Of a DNA stretch of 64,000 bases, positions 17,813 through 25,161 are shown piece after piece. Below the pieces are notes generated by a model. The model was given only the letters and a program-made list of their open reading frames with translations, had not been told where the DNA came from and searched no databases. Both the position numbers and the translations under genes were made by a program. The DNA is from Streptomyces sp. NBC_00691 (lineage in GTDB: Bacteria > Actinomycetota > Actinomycetes > Streptomycetales > Streptomycetaceae): assembly GCF_036226665.1 (NCBI RefSeq), contig NZ_CP109007.1:2334501-2398500 (forward strand). The letters run 5' to 3'. Position 1 is the stretch's first letter. The number at the start of each line of letters is the position of its first letter.

Positions 17813-17878
17813 GGTCAGCTCGCGTCGCTGCGAACCACCCGATTGGGCGGTACGGCTGCGCGGGTCGCGTCGGGCGGG

Positions 17879-18928
17879 TCAGCCGCCGATGCGGACACCG
17901 AACTGGAACGTGCCCATGTAGCTCATGGACTCGTAGCGGACGTTGGCGCCCGGCTTGGGTGCGTGGAGGATCGTGTTGTTGCCCGCGTAGAGACCCACGT
18001 GCGACAGGTTGTTGAAGAAGACCAGGTCGCCCGGCTTGAGCTGGCTGCGGCCGATCTTCGTGCCGTCGTTCTGCTGGGTGTACGTGACGCGGCTGAGGTC
18101 GACGCCGGCCTGGCCGTAGGCCCACTGGGTCAGACCGGAGCAGTCGAACGACGAGGGGCCCTCGTGACCGGACTGGTACGGCATGCCGATGCGGGTGGCG
18201 GCGGCGCTGAGCGCGGCGGCACCGAAGCCGGACGCGGCGGCCTCGTTGCCGAGGTCGATGCGCTCGCCGGCGTCGCGGCTCGCGCGCTGCTCCTTCGCGC
18301 GCTCCTCCTGCTCCATCTTGGCGCGCTCGGCCTGGGTCAGCGTGTTGAGCAGCTTGCGGGCGTCGGCCAGCTTGCCCTGGTACATCTTCTTCTTCTCGCC
18401 GAGCGTCTTGCGGACGTCCTCGAGGTCGCCGAGCTTCGTGGTGGCCTCGGCGCGCTGCTGCGCGAGGCTGCGCTGCTTGGCCTGGATCGAGGTGAGGACG
18501 TCGGCCTGCTGGGCGCTCAGCTGGTCGATCGCGGACGCCTTGTCGAGGTAGGTGTCCGGGTCGGCGGAGAGGAAGAGCTGGAGGGCCGGGTCGATGCCGC
18601 CCGAGCGGTACTGGGCGCTGGCGACCGAACCGATCTGGTCGCGCAGGGTGTTGAGCTCCTGCTGGCCGCGAGCCACCTTGTCCTGGAGGTTGCCGATCTC
18701 CTGCTGCAGCTTGCCGCGGCGCTCCTCGGCGAGGTTGTACTGCTCCGTGGCCTCCTCGGCCTCGTGGTGCAGCTTGTCGACCTTCGACTTGACCTCGTCG
18801 ATCTTGGGCTTGGCGGGGGCCGCCTGGGCGCCCGTCTGGGCGGTGAGCGCTACGGCGGCGGCCGCGGTCGCGGTGAGTACGGTCACGCGCATGCGGCTCG
18901 GCTGCTTGGGTCGACGGTGGGACGCCAC
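17879..18928 (-). CDS. NlpC/P60 cell-wall endopeptidase with coiled coil (paralogue 2)
   Basis: This is a secreted peptidoglycan D,L-endopeptidase of 349 residues. The signal peptide runs through MRVTVLTATAAAAVALTAQTGAQA, then a long coiled coil (about 40-230) containing the same AQYRSGGIDPAL block as its neighbour, then NlpC/P60 with FDCSGLTQWAYG (Cys), LSHVGLYAGN (His) and ILHAPKPG. GTG at 18928 is set by AGGAG 9 nt upstream. It is driven from the promoter at 19035-19064 through a structured leader of about 100 nt. The coiled coil may hold the enzyme near membrane partners, as in RipC/CwlO-like proteins. Confidence 0.92.
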   Translation of the reverse strand: MASHRRPKQPSRMRVTVLTATAAAAVALTAQTGAQAAPAKPKIDEVKSKVDKLHHEAEEATEQYNLAEERRGKLQQEIGNLQDKVARGQQELNTLRDQIGSVASAQYRSGGIDPALQLFLSADPDTYLDKASAIDQLSAQQADVLTSIQAKQRSLAQQRAEATTKLGDLEDVRKTLGEKKKMYQGKLADARKLLNTLTQAERAKMEQEERAKEQRASRDAGERIDLGNEAAASGFGAAALSAAATRIGMPYQSGHEGPSSFDCSGLTQWAYGQAGVDLSRVTYTQQNDGTKIGRSQLKPGDLVFFNNLSHVGLYAGNNTILHAPKPGANVRYESMSYMGTFQFGVRIGG

Positions 18929-18954
18929 GAAGGCGAGCTCCTTCTTCCTCAGAG

Positions 18955-18990
18955 CCGCCCAACCGGTAAGGGGCAGGCGGTTCCTCCGCC
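18955..18990 (-). promoter_or_regulatory. Leader of NlpC/P60 paralogue 2 with mutually exclusive hairpins
   Basis: In the transcript, GGCGG (18990-18986) can pair with CCGCC (18980-18976) around loop AGGAA. The same CCGCC can instead pair with GGCGG (18959-18955). A third small hairpin CACCC-ATCCG-GGGTG precedes it. The arrangement resembles an attenuator or riboswitch expression platform, but no known riboswitch core is recognisable. Confidence 0.45.
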
Positions 18991-19034
18991 GCCACCCCGG
19001 ATGGGTGATCAACCGCGCGAAGGTTCGAGCCCCG

Positions 19035-19064
19035 ACCCTAGTGACCAACTTGTGATCAGTTCAA
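19035..19064 (-). promoter_or_regulatory. Promoter of NlpC/P60 paralogue 2 (TTGAAC-18-TAGGGT)
   Basis: TTGAAC (19064-19059), an 18-nt spacer and TAGGGT (19040-19035) give a strong HrdB-type promoter. Transcription should begin near 19028, about 100 nt before the GTG. The rest of 19065-19195 is A+T-richer than average with no other feature seen. Confidence 0.7.
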
Positions 19065-19195
19065 ATCCCACTGGCAAAAATATCGCTCACGGACCACTTA
19101 ATTTACACAGACCGCACAGGCAGTGATGGGCACTTGACGGTCCGCCCTCCAGAATTCGGGCATACGACACAAGAGTTGCGATGTGTACCGATGCC

Positions 19196-20560
19196 TCAGG
19201 AGAGCCGCGAAAGCCGCTTCAGCAACAAGGCGGACGCCACGGGGCGCGCTCCTGCCTTCGCCACTCCGTCGGCCACCTCGCGGTCCGTGGAGACCACCAC
19301 GACCGGCCGGCCCGGCGGCTCGGCCCGCACCAGCTGACGGATCAACTCGTCGGCGGTCACACCGGGCTTGGAGAACAGCACCCGCACCCCGCGCGGCGGC
19401 GCGAGGAGCACCGGGGCCGCCAGCTCCGCCCCGTCGAAGACACAGGTGACCTCCGCGCCCGAACGGGCCGCGAGGGCCGACAGGCTGCCGAGGAGCCGCA
19501 GCCTCTGCTTCTCCAACGGCATCGTGGGATAGCCGGTCTTGGTGACGTTGTAGCCGTCGACGACCAGATGGGCCTGCGGCAGCGCGAGGAGCTGGTCGAG
19601 CAGCGCCGGGTCGGTCTCGGAGAGCGCCCGGGCGGCGATGTCCTTCGGCGACATCCGCCCCGGCTCCACCGCGTCCACGGTGTCCGCCGGGTGCACCGAC
19701 ACGGGGGGCAGCGCGAGTTCGCGGCGCAGCCCCTGGGCGGCGTCGAGCACGGTGTCGAGCAGCAGCCGCAGCCGCATGTCCTCCACCGAGCGCCCCTCGC
19801 GGGCGGTCCTGCGGCTCGCCTCCAGAGCGGCCTCGACCTCGCCGAGCCGGGCCTTGAGCCGTCTGCTCTCGCTCTCGGCGGACGACACCTGGGCGGCCGC
19901 CTCCGCCTTCGCGGCGTCGATCTCGCCCTGGACCCGGCGCAGCGCGGCCTCGCCGCGCTTCACGTCGCTCTGGGCGCTGCGCAGCTTGCGGTGAAGCGAT
20001 TCCGTTTCCTTCCGGGCCGCCTCCAGATCGTGGCGCAACTGCTCCGTCTCACCGCGCGAGCGGTCCCGGGCGGCGACGAGTTCCTCGCGCAGCCGCTCCA
20101 GTTCACGCCGGCCCGCCTCGTCGGCCCGCTCGGCGTCGACGCGCTGGGCCTCCTCGCCCGCGGCGGCCACCAGCTTGACCCAGCCCGGCGGACGCAGCAC
20201 ATAGGCCGCGGCCGCCACGTCGACGGGGTCGGCCGCGGCGGGCGGGGTGCCGGTCTCGACGGCTCCGGCCAGCTCGGGCTGGCCCTGCTTGAAACGCTCG
20301 CCGATCCGCTGCCGGAACAGCGGGTCGCTCTCCAGGGCCGCCGCCATGGCGTTCCCGGCGAACTTGGCGCGCCGGCTCGCGGTGAACCGGGCGTACTGCC
20401 TCAGGGGTGCGGGCAGCTCCGCGACGGTCAGCCCGCCGAAGGCGTCGGCGACCAGCGCGACCACCCGCCGCCGTACGCCTTCCGGCAGTGGGTGGTCGAG
20501 CGTCTCGGCAGCGTCACCTGCCGCGCCGGCCGGCTCTCCACCGTGCGCGGGCTGCTCCAC
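19196..20560 (-). CDS. NYN-domain (PIN-like) protein with central coiled coil
   Basis: This is a 454-residue cytoplasmic protein. The C-terminal 170 residues are a NYN_YacP-type PIN-like nuclease domain: the acidic strand LVVDGYNVTKTG (Asp), VTCVFDGAE (Asp) and VVVVSTDREVADG (Asp) supply the expected metal-binding acids. The middle (about 155-290) is a Glu/Arg/Ala-rich coiled coil and the N-terminus (LPEGVRRRVVALVADAFGGL) a conserved helical domain. YacP-like proteins act as RNases on rRNA or mRNA in other bacteria; here the target is unknown. GTG start at 20560. Confidence 0.82.
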   Translation of the reverse strand: MEQPAHGGEPAGAAGDAAETLDHPLPEGVRRRVVALVADAFGGLTVAELPAPLRQYARFTASRRAKFAGNAMAAALESDPLFRQRIGERFKQGQPELAGAVETGTPPAAADPVDVAAAAYVLRPPGWVKLVAAAGEEAQRVDAERADEAGRRELERLREELVAARDRSRGETEQLRHDLEAARKETESLHRKLRSAQSDVKRGEAALRRVQGEIDAAKAEAAAQVSSAESESRRLKARLGEVEAALEASRRTAREGRSVEDMRLRLLLDTVLDAAQGLRRELALPPVSVHPADTVDAVEPGRMSPKDIAARALSETDPALLDQLLALPQAHLVVDGYNVTKTGYPTMPLEKQRLRLLGSLSALAARSGAEVTCVFDGAELAAPVLLAPPRGVRVLFSKPGVTADELIRQLVRAEPPGRPVVVVSTDREVADGVAKAGARPVASALLLKRLSRLS

Positions 20561-20593
20561 GATCCGTCACCCCTATGTCGTCCGCGCCGTCCC

Positions 20594-20836
20594 TCAGGAG
20601 GCGGCGCCCGGCCTGTCCACCAGTTCGATCTGATCCACCGCGTTGCACCAGCGGCAGCGGACCGACTCGATGGTCTCACTGACCACCTGCCGCTCCTCGA
20701 CCGTCGGGTCTCCCGCGAGGTCCAGATGGACGTACTCCACGACCTTGGAGGAGCGCGTCACGTCGAAGCGGGTCAGGTTGCCGCAGAGCGTGCAGCGCCA
20801 CCGGGTGTCGGCGGTCGGCAGGGGAACCGTCGTCAT
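20594..20836 (-). CDS. Small zinc-ribbon protein
   Basis: The 80-residue product has two CxxC knuckles, CTLCGN and CRWCNA, about 40 residues apart, forming a probable zinc ribbon. It has no membrane segment. The ATG at 20836 has AAGGAC about 9 nt upstream; the longer upstream frame to 21334 is shadow of the rhomboid gene. It sits 33 bp upstream of the NYN-domain gene on the same strand, so the two are probably co-transcribed, which hints at a nucleic-acid-related role. Confidence 0.78.
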   Translation of the reverse strand: MTTVPLPTADTRWRCTLCGNLTRFDVTRSSKVVEYVHLDLAGDPTVEERQVVSETIESVRCRWCNAVDQIELVDRPGAAS

Positions 20837-20993
20837 CGTGCCGTCCTTCTTCCTGTTGCTGGTACCAGGTGCGGGAGCCGCGGTGCGCCGTCGAACTGCG
20901 GTCGTACTGCCCGTTACCCTACGGCCTCGCCGGTACGCGGGGGCACGGCGAGGCACTCTGTCCAGTTCGACCCCGGTACGCCATGATCTGTCC

Positions 20994-21737
20994 ATGATCG
21001 ACTGGCGAGGTGCGGTCCGTGCTGTCCTGGGGTCCCGGCGCGGCACCCGCGGTGGCCCCACCGTGACGTACGGACTGATCGCCGCCTGCTGCGTGCTCTT
21101 CGTGATCGGCCCGGTCTCCGGGCTCAACCCGGTGTACGGGACGGGGGACGAGCTCCTCGCGGCCCAGGGCGCGTACTTCCGGCGCTGGGGTGTCGTCCCC
21201 GCCGAGCTGATGAGCGGCGAGCCCGGAGCCCTGCTCACCCCGCTCACCGCGCTCTTCGTCCACGGCAGCTGGCTCCACCTGCTGGGAAACATGCTGTTCC
21301 TGTACGTCTTCGGGGCGATGGCCGAGGAGCGCATGGGTCCCGTCGAGTTCGCCCTCTTCTACCTGGGCACGGGCTACCTCGCGCTGCTCGGCTACGCGGT
21401 GGCGCACGCGAACAGCGAGCAGACCCTGGTCGGGGCGTCCGGGGCGATCTCCGGTGTGCTCGGGGCCTTTCTCTTCCTCTTCCCGCGCTCCCGGGTCACC
21501 AGTCTCTTCCCGTTCCTCTTCTTCCTGCCGCTGCGCTTTCCGGCCTGGATCGTGCTGATCTTCTGGTTCGCGCTCCAGTGGCTGGCCGCGCAGGCGGCGG
21601 GCGCCGGTCCCGGCGTCGCCTATCTGGCCCATGTGGTGGGCTTCTCCGTCGGCTTCCTCTACGCCTGGGGGCGCTACCGGGGTGGGGATAGAGTGAAAGC
21701 CCAAGCCGCGGCGACCGAGGGAGAAAGCCAGCCGTGA
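20994..21737 (+). CDS. Rhomboid-family intramembrane serine protease
   Basis: This 247-residue protein has about six to seven TM helices and cleaves substrate TM helices in the membrane. The rhomboid signature is complete: HGSWLHLLGN in the second core helix (Asn99), the nucleophile in GASGAISG (Ser149) and the partner His in LAHVVGF (His213). The ATG at 20994 is the first sensible start; no Shine-Dalgarno is visible, so the start could be leaderless. Its stop overlaps the next gene by 4 bp (GTGA). Substrates are unknown. Confidence 0.9.
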   Translation: MIDWRGAVRAVLGSRRGTRGGPTVTYGLIAACCVLFVIGPVSGLNPVYGTGDELLAAQGAYFRRWGVVPAELMSGEPGALLTPLTALFVHGSWLHLLGNMLFLYVFGAMAEERMGPVEFALFYLGTGYLALLGYAVAHANSEQTLVGASGAISGVLGAFLFLFPRSRVTSLFPFLFFLPLRFPAWIVLIFWFALQWLAAQAAGAGPGVAYLAHVVGFSVGFLYAWGRYRGGDRVKAQAAATEGESQP

Positions 21738-22015
21738 TCACCGCGATCGTGCTCATCAAGACCAGCGTGGACCGCATCCCCGAGATCGCCGAGTCGATCG
21801 CCGGGCTCGACAGCGTCAGCGAGGTCTTCTCGGTGACCGGCACCTACGACCTCATCGCCATGGTCCGCGTGCCCCGCCACGACGACCTGGCGGACGTCAT
21901 CCCCGGCAGCATCAGCAAGATCCCGGGCGTCGAGGCCACGGACACGCATGTCGCCTTCCGTACGTACTCCCAGCACGATCTGGAGGCGGCCTTCGCCATC
22001 GGCCTGGAGTCCTGA
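21734..22015 (+). CDS. Stand-alone Lrp/AsnC-type RAM (ligand-binding) domain protein
   Basis: This is a 93-residue protein consisting only of the beta-alpha-beta RAM domain found at the C-terminus of Lrp/AsnC regulators (IVLIKTSVDRIPEIAE, VTGTYDLIAMVRVP, IPGVEATDTHVAFRTY). It has no HTH, so it cannot bind DNA alone; such proteins bind amino acids or similar ligands and oligomerise. The GTG start overlaps the rhomboid stop by 4 bp, so translation is coupled. It ends just before a strong bidirectional terminator. Confidence 0.9.
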   Translation: MITAIVLIKTSVDRIPEIAESIAGLDSVSEVFSVTGTYDLIAMVRVPRHDDLADVIPGSISKIPGVEATDTHVAFRTYSQHDLEAAFAIGLES

Positions 22016-22033
22016 ACCTCGTTCACGGCACGG

Positions 22034-22069
22034 GTGAAGGGGGCCTCCCGAACGGGAGGCCCCCTTCAC
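22034..22069. terminator. Bidirectional terminator
   Basis: GTGAAGGGGGCCTCCC pairs perfectly over 16 bp with GGGAGGCCCCCTTCAC around a GAAC loop, between the convergent RAM and aminotransferase genes. Confidence 0.85.
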
Positions 22070-22085
22070 CCGTACGAGTGAGTGA

Positions 22086-23507
22086 TCAGCCGCGGTCCGG
22101 GACGCAGCGGCCGTCCTCGGTACGGTACTTCCACTGCGCGCCGTCGCGGACGAGCTCCTTCACGGCGCCGACGAACCGCTCCACGTGCTCGTCCGGCGTG
22201 CCGGCGCCGAAGCTCACCCGGATGGCGTTGAGCGACCGCTCCCCCGGGGCCGCCTCGGGGGCGCCGCACTCGCCGGGGTCCTGCGGGTCGCTGCCGAGCA
22301 GGGTACGGACCAGCGGGTGGGCGCAGAAGAGACCGTCCCGGACGCCGATGCCGTACTCGGCGGAGAGCGCGGCGGCGAAGTGGGAGCTGTTCCAGCCGTC
22401 CACGACGAAGGAGATGACGCCGACGCGGGGCGCGTCGTCGCCGAACAGCGAGAGCACCTTGACCTCGGGAACCTCGGCGAGTCCCGCCCGGACCGTGGCG
22501 ATGAGGTGCCGCTCGCGCTCGACGAGCGAGTCGAAGCCGGCCTCGGTGAGCGCCTTGCAGGCGGAGGCGATGGAGTAGACGCCGATGACGTTCGGCGAAC
22601 CGGCCTCGTGCCGGGCCGCGGTGGTGTGCCACTCCACGTCCACACCACCGTCGGCCCGACGGGCCACCTTGCGGGAGGCGCCGCCGCCCGCGAGGTAGGG
22701 CTCGGAGTCCCGCAGCCAGTCGGCGCGGCCCGCGAGGACGCCGGAGCCGAAGGGCGCGTACAGCTTGTGCCCGGAGAAGGCGATCCAGTCCACGTCGAGT
22801 TCCTGGACGGAGACCGGGTGGTGGGGCGCGAGCTGGGCGGCGTCGAGCACGATCCGGGCGCCGTGCGCGTGCGCGGCGGCGGCGAGTTCCCTCACCGGCC
22901 ACAGCTCACCGGTGACGTTGGAGGCGCCGGTGACGCAGACCAGGGCGGGGCCGTAGGGGGCGCGGTCGGCGAGGGCCCGCTCCAGGGTGGCGACGGCCTG
23001 CTCCGGGGTGCGCGGCGCATTGAGGTAGGTCACGCGGGCGTCGCGCCAGGGCAGCAGCGAGGCGTGGTGCTCGGTCTCGAAGACGAAGACCTGGCAGTCG
23101 GCCGGCAGCGTGGCGGCGAGCAGGTTGAGCGAGTCGGTGGTGGAGCGGGTGAAGACGACCTGGTCGTCGGGGCGGCAGTCGAGGAACTCGGCGACGGTGA
23201 CGCGGCTGTTCTCGAAGAGGTCGGTGGAGAGCTGGGAGAGGTACCCGGCGCCGCGGTGGACGCTGCCGTAGTAGGGGGCGTACGCAGCGACGTCGTCCCA
23301 GACCCGCTGGAGGGCCGGTGCGCTGGCCGCGTAGTCGAGCGCCGCGTAGGTCACCTCGCCGCCGGTGACGAGCGGGACGGTGACGTCCCGGCCGAGCACG
23401 GGGAGCGGGGCGGCGCAGCAGGGGTCGGCCGATTCGGCGGCGGTCTCGGCGAGGGGGACGGCGGCGGTCTCGACGGTGGCGACGGCGGCGTCAGGGCGTG
23501 CGGACAT
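22086..23507 (-). CDS. SufS-like cysteine desulfurase / class V aminotransferase
   Basis: This 473-residue PLP enzyme has fold-type I class V motifs: ETEHHASLLPW, the Asp of VLDAAQLAPHHP (Asp222) and the PLP Lys in AFSGHKLYAPFG (Lys248). GVRDGLFCAHPL (Cys395) aligns by eye with the active-site Cys loop of group II (SufS/CsdA) desulfurases, so sulfur removal from cysteine is plausible. A 45-residue N-terminal extension carries CC at 30-31. The ATG at 23507 follows GGGAGA. The gene is 250 nt downstream of a SAM-IV riboswitch, supporting a sulfur-amino-acid role. Other C-S lyase or aminotransfer chemistry remains possible. Confidence 0.85.
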   Translation of the reverse strand: MSARPDAAVATVETAAVPLAETAAESADPCCAAPLPVLGRDVTVPLVTGGEVTYAALDYAASAPALQRVWDDVAAYAPYYGSVHRGAGYLSQLSTDLFENSRVTVAEFLDCRPDDQVVFTRSTTDSLNLLAATLPADCQVFVFETEHHASLLPWRDARVTYLNAPRTPEQAVATLERALADRAPYGPALVCVTGASNVTGELWPVRELAAAAHAHGARIVLDAAQLAPHHPVSVQELDVDWIAFSGHKLYAPFGSGVLAGRADWLRDSEPYLAGGGASRKVARRADGGVDVEWHTTAARHEAGSPNVIGVYSIASACKALTEAGFDSLVERERHLIATVRAGLAEVPEVKVLSLFGDDAPRVGVISFVVDGWNSSHFAAALSAEYGIGVRDGLFCAHPLVRTLLGSDPQDPGECGAPEAAPGERSLNAIRVSFGAGTPDEHVERFVGAVKELVRDGAQWKYRTEDGRCVPDRG

Positions 23508-23697
23508 GGCGGTATCTCCCGGCGGGCGGTGCGGAATGGCTTCGGTGAACCCGCACACGGCCGGACGCGCCGGGGTACGGGGTGATGCCTCGGAAGACAC
23601 GGGTGCGCAGAGGGTGCAGGGGCACTCAGGGGTACACGGGGTACGCGGAAGTGACCCTGATCCGGTGATCCGAGGGTGAAGAAGGGGCGTACTCGCC

Positions 23698-23718
23698 CTA
23701 TCGCATTCGCTTGCTCAC
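23698..23718 (-). CDS. Six-codon leader ORF between riboswitch and aminotransferase gene
   Basis: GTG AGC AAG CGA ATG CGA TAG encodes M-S-K-R-M-R. A good Shine-Dalgarno GAGGAG lies about 8 nt upstream, and that element is inside the 3' arm of the hairpin at 23729-23760. It may couple ribosome loading or termination to the riboswitch. Expression is not proven; peptides this short are often only regulatory. Confidence 0.4.
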   Translation of the reverse strand: MSKRMR

Positions 23719-23726
23719 GGAAAACG

Positions 23727-23760
23727 CTCCTCGAGAGACCAGGACCCCTGGTGTTCGAGG
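23727..23760 (-). promoter_or_regulatory. Expression-platform hairpin after the SAM-IV aptamer
   Basis: CCTCGA (23760-23755) pairs with TCGAGG (23734-23729), and inside it ACCAGG (23752-23747) pairs with CCTGGT (23743-23738). GCGTTTT follows directly. It could act as an intrinsic terminator or mask the GAGGAG of the six-codon ORF. Confidence 0.6.
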
Positions 23761-23877
23761 GGTCCGCGCTTGCCGTAGACCTCGCTGCCTACGGCCTGGT
23801 CATCACCCGGGGCACCCCGCCACGGACGGAGGGTTGCCGGACAGCAAGCCGGGGCCAAAACGCTGTCACTCGTGACC
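23761..23877 (-). ncRNA. SAM-IV riboswitch
   Basis: The minus-strand sequence matches the actinobacterial SAM-IV consensus recalled from the family: a GGTCAnGAGTGnCAGC opening, then GCCCCGGCTTGCTG, CCGGCAACCCTCC, GGGGTGCCCCGGGTGA, TGACCAGG and the closing CGGCAAGCGCGGACC. These are the SAM-I-like core plus the SAM-IV-specific pseudoknot segment. It senses S-adenosylmethionine and normally lowers expression of sulfur-metabolism genes when SAM is high. The predicted transcription start (about 23879) coincides with the aptamer start. Confidence 0.88.
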
Positions 23878-23885
23878 TGTAGAGC

Positions 23886-23913
23886 ATCCTGCCACATGAT
23901 CGCCGAAGCGCAA
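23886..23913 (-). promoter_or_regulatory. Promoter of the SAM-IV leader (TTGCGC-16-CAGGAT)
   Basis: TTGCGC (23913-23908), a 16-nt spacer and CAGGAT (23891-23886) precede the aptamer by about 8 nt. It abuts the trpD terminator. Confidence 0.6.
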
Positions 23914-23942
23914 GACCCCGGTCCGCATACTGGACCGGGGTC
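23914..23942 (-). terminator. trpD terminator
   Basis: GACCCCGGTCC and GGACCGGGGTC form an 11-bp perfect stem with a 7-nt loop, 22 nt past the trpD stop codon. Confidence 0.8.
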
Positions 23943-23964
23943 GTGGGCGTACGAGGTGCGGGGG

Positions 23965-25029
23965 TCAGGCGTTGCTGGCGGCCACCCAGCGCTCCAGGGC
24001 CCGGCGGGCCTCGCCGGAGTCGATCGACTCCGCGGCCTTCTCGATGCCGGCGCGGATCTGCTCCACCAGGGTGCTGTCCCCCGGTGTGAGCGCGGTCAGC
24101 GCCGCCGCCGAGTTGAGCAGCACCGCGTCCCGTACCGGACCGGTCTCCCCCGCGAGCAGCCGGCGGGCCACGTCGGCGTTGTACGAGGCGTCGGCGCCCC
24201 GCAGCGCCTCCACGGGCACGAGGTCGATGCCGACGTCCCGGGGGTCGAAGGCCTCCTCCCGCACCGCGCCGTCGCGGACCACCCAGACCCGCGAGGTGGC
24301 GGTGGTGGTCAGCTCGTCGAGGCCGTCGTCACCGCGGAAGACGAGCGCGGAGGAACCGCGCTCGGCGAGCACCCCGGCGACGATGGGAGCGACCCGGGCG
24401 TCGGCGACACCGGTCGCCTGGGACCGGACGCGGGCCGGGTTGGTGAGCGGACCGAGGAAGTTGAAGACGGTCCGGATGCCCAGCTCCTTGCGGGCCATCG
24501 CCACATGGCGCAGCGCCGGGTGGAACTTCACGGCGAAGCAGAAGGTGATCCCGGCCTCCTCGGCGACCTCGACGACCCGCTTCGGGGTCAGGTCCAGGTT
24601 GACGCCGAGCTTCTCCAGGACGTCGGAGGCGCCGGAGGCGGAGGAGGCGGCCCGGTTGCCGTGCTTGACGACCTTGGCTCCGGTGCCGGCCACGACGATC
24701 GCCGACATCGTGGAGATGTTGACGGTCTTGGCGCCGTCGCCGCCGGTGCCGACGATGTCGACGGTGGCGCCGGGCACCTCGATCGTGTTCGCGTGCTCGT
24801 ACATGGTGCGGACGAGGCCGGTGATCTCCTCCACGGTCTCGCCCTTGGCCCGCAGGGCCACGACGAAGCCGGCGATCTGGGCGTCGGTGGCCTCGCCGCG
24901 CAGGATCCGGTCCATGGCCCAGGCGGTGTCCTCCGCGCTCTGGTCGCGGCCGGACAGCAGACCGTCCAGGACGACGGGCCAGGAGCGGCCCGCCGACGTA
25001 GGTCCTCCAGCGGGGGTCGCAGCGCTCAT
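23965..25029 (-). CDS. trpD: Anthranilate phosphoribosyltransferase
   Basis: This enzyme transfers phosphoribosyl from PRPP to anthranilate, the second dedicated step of tryptophan synthesis. It has 354 residues. The glycine-rich PRPP loop [15 protein letters not shown] and the anthranilate-site [18 protein letters not shown] are intact, and the diphosphate-binding [10 protein letters not shown] follows. The ATG at 25029 has CAGGAG upstream. It is unlinked to other trp genes in this window, as is usual in Streptomyces, and is bounded by terminators on both sides. Confidence 0.96.
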   Translation of the reverse strand: MSAATPAGGPTSAGRSWPVVLDGLLSGRDQSAEDTAWAMDRILRGEATDAQIAGFVVALRAKGETVEEITGLVRTMYEHANTIEVPGATVDIVGTGGDGAKTVNISTMSAIVVAGTGAKVVKHGNRAASSASGASDVLEKLGVNLDLTPKRVVEVAEEAGITFCFAVKFHPALRHVAMARKELGIRTVFNFLGPLTNPARVRSQATGVADARVAPIVAGVLAERGSSALVFRGDDGLDELTTTATSRVWVVRDGAVREEAFDPRDVGIDLVPVEALRGADASYNADVARRLLAGETGPVRDAVLLNSAAALTALTPGDSTLVEQIRAGIEKAAESIDSGEARRALERWVAASNA

Positions 25030-25092
25030 GGCAGCTCCTGGTCGGTCACGTGACGGCTAGGACTCCACCCTATCGACCCCCGGGGACGGCAA

Positions 25093-25123
25093 AGAGCCCC
25101 GTCCATCGAATGGACGGGGCTCT
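25093..25123 (-). terminator. Terminator of the ctaE-qcrCAB operon
   Basis: AGAGCCCCGTCCA pairs over 13 bp with TGGACGGGGCTCT around TCGAA, about 40 nt past the qcrB stop codon. Confidence 0.85.
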
Positions 25124-25161
25124 CACCGTGGCGACTTGTCGAAAGTCAGGAGTTCAGGCGA

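Noticed and set aside
19131..19180. Plus-strand TTGACG with a downstream TACGAC-like box
   Set aside because: No plus-strand gene follows; it is in the upstream region of a minus-strand gene, so it is probably chance.
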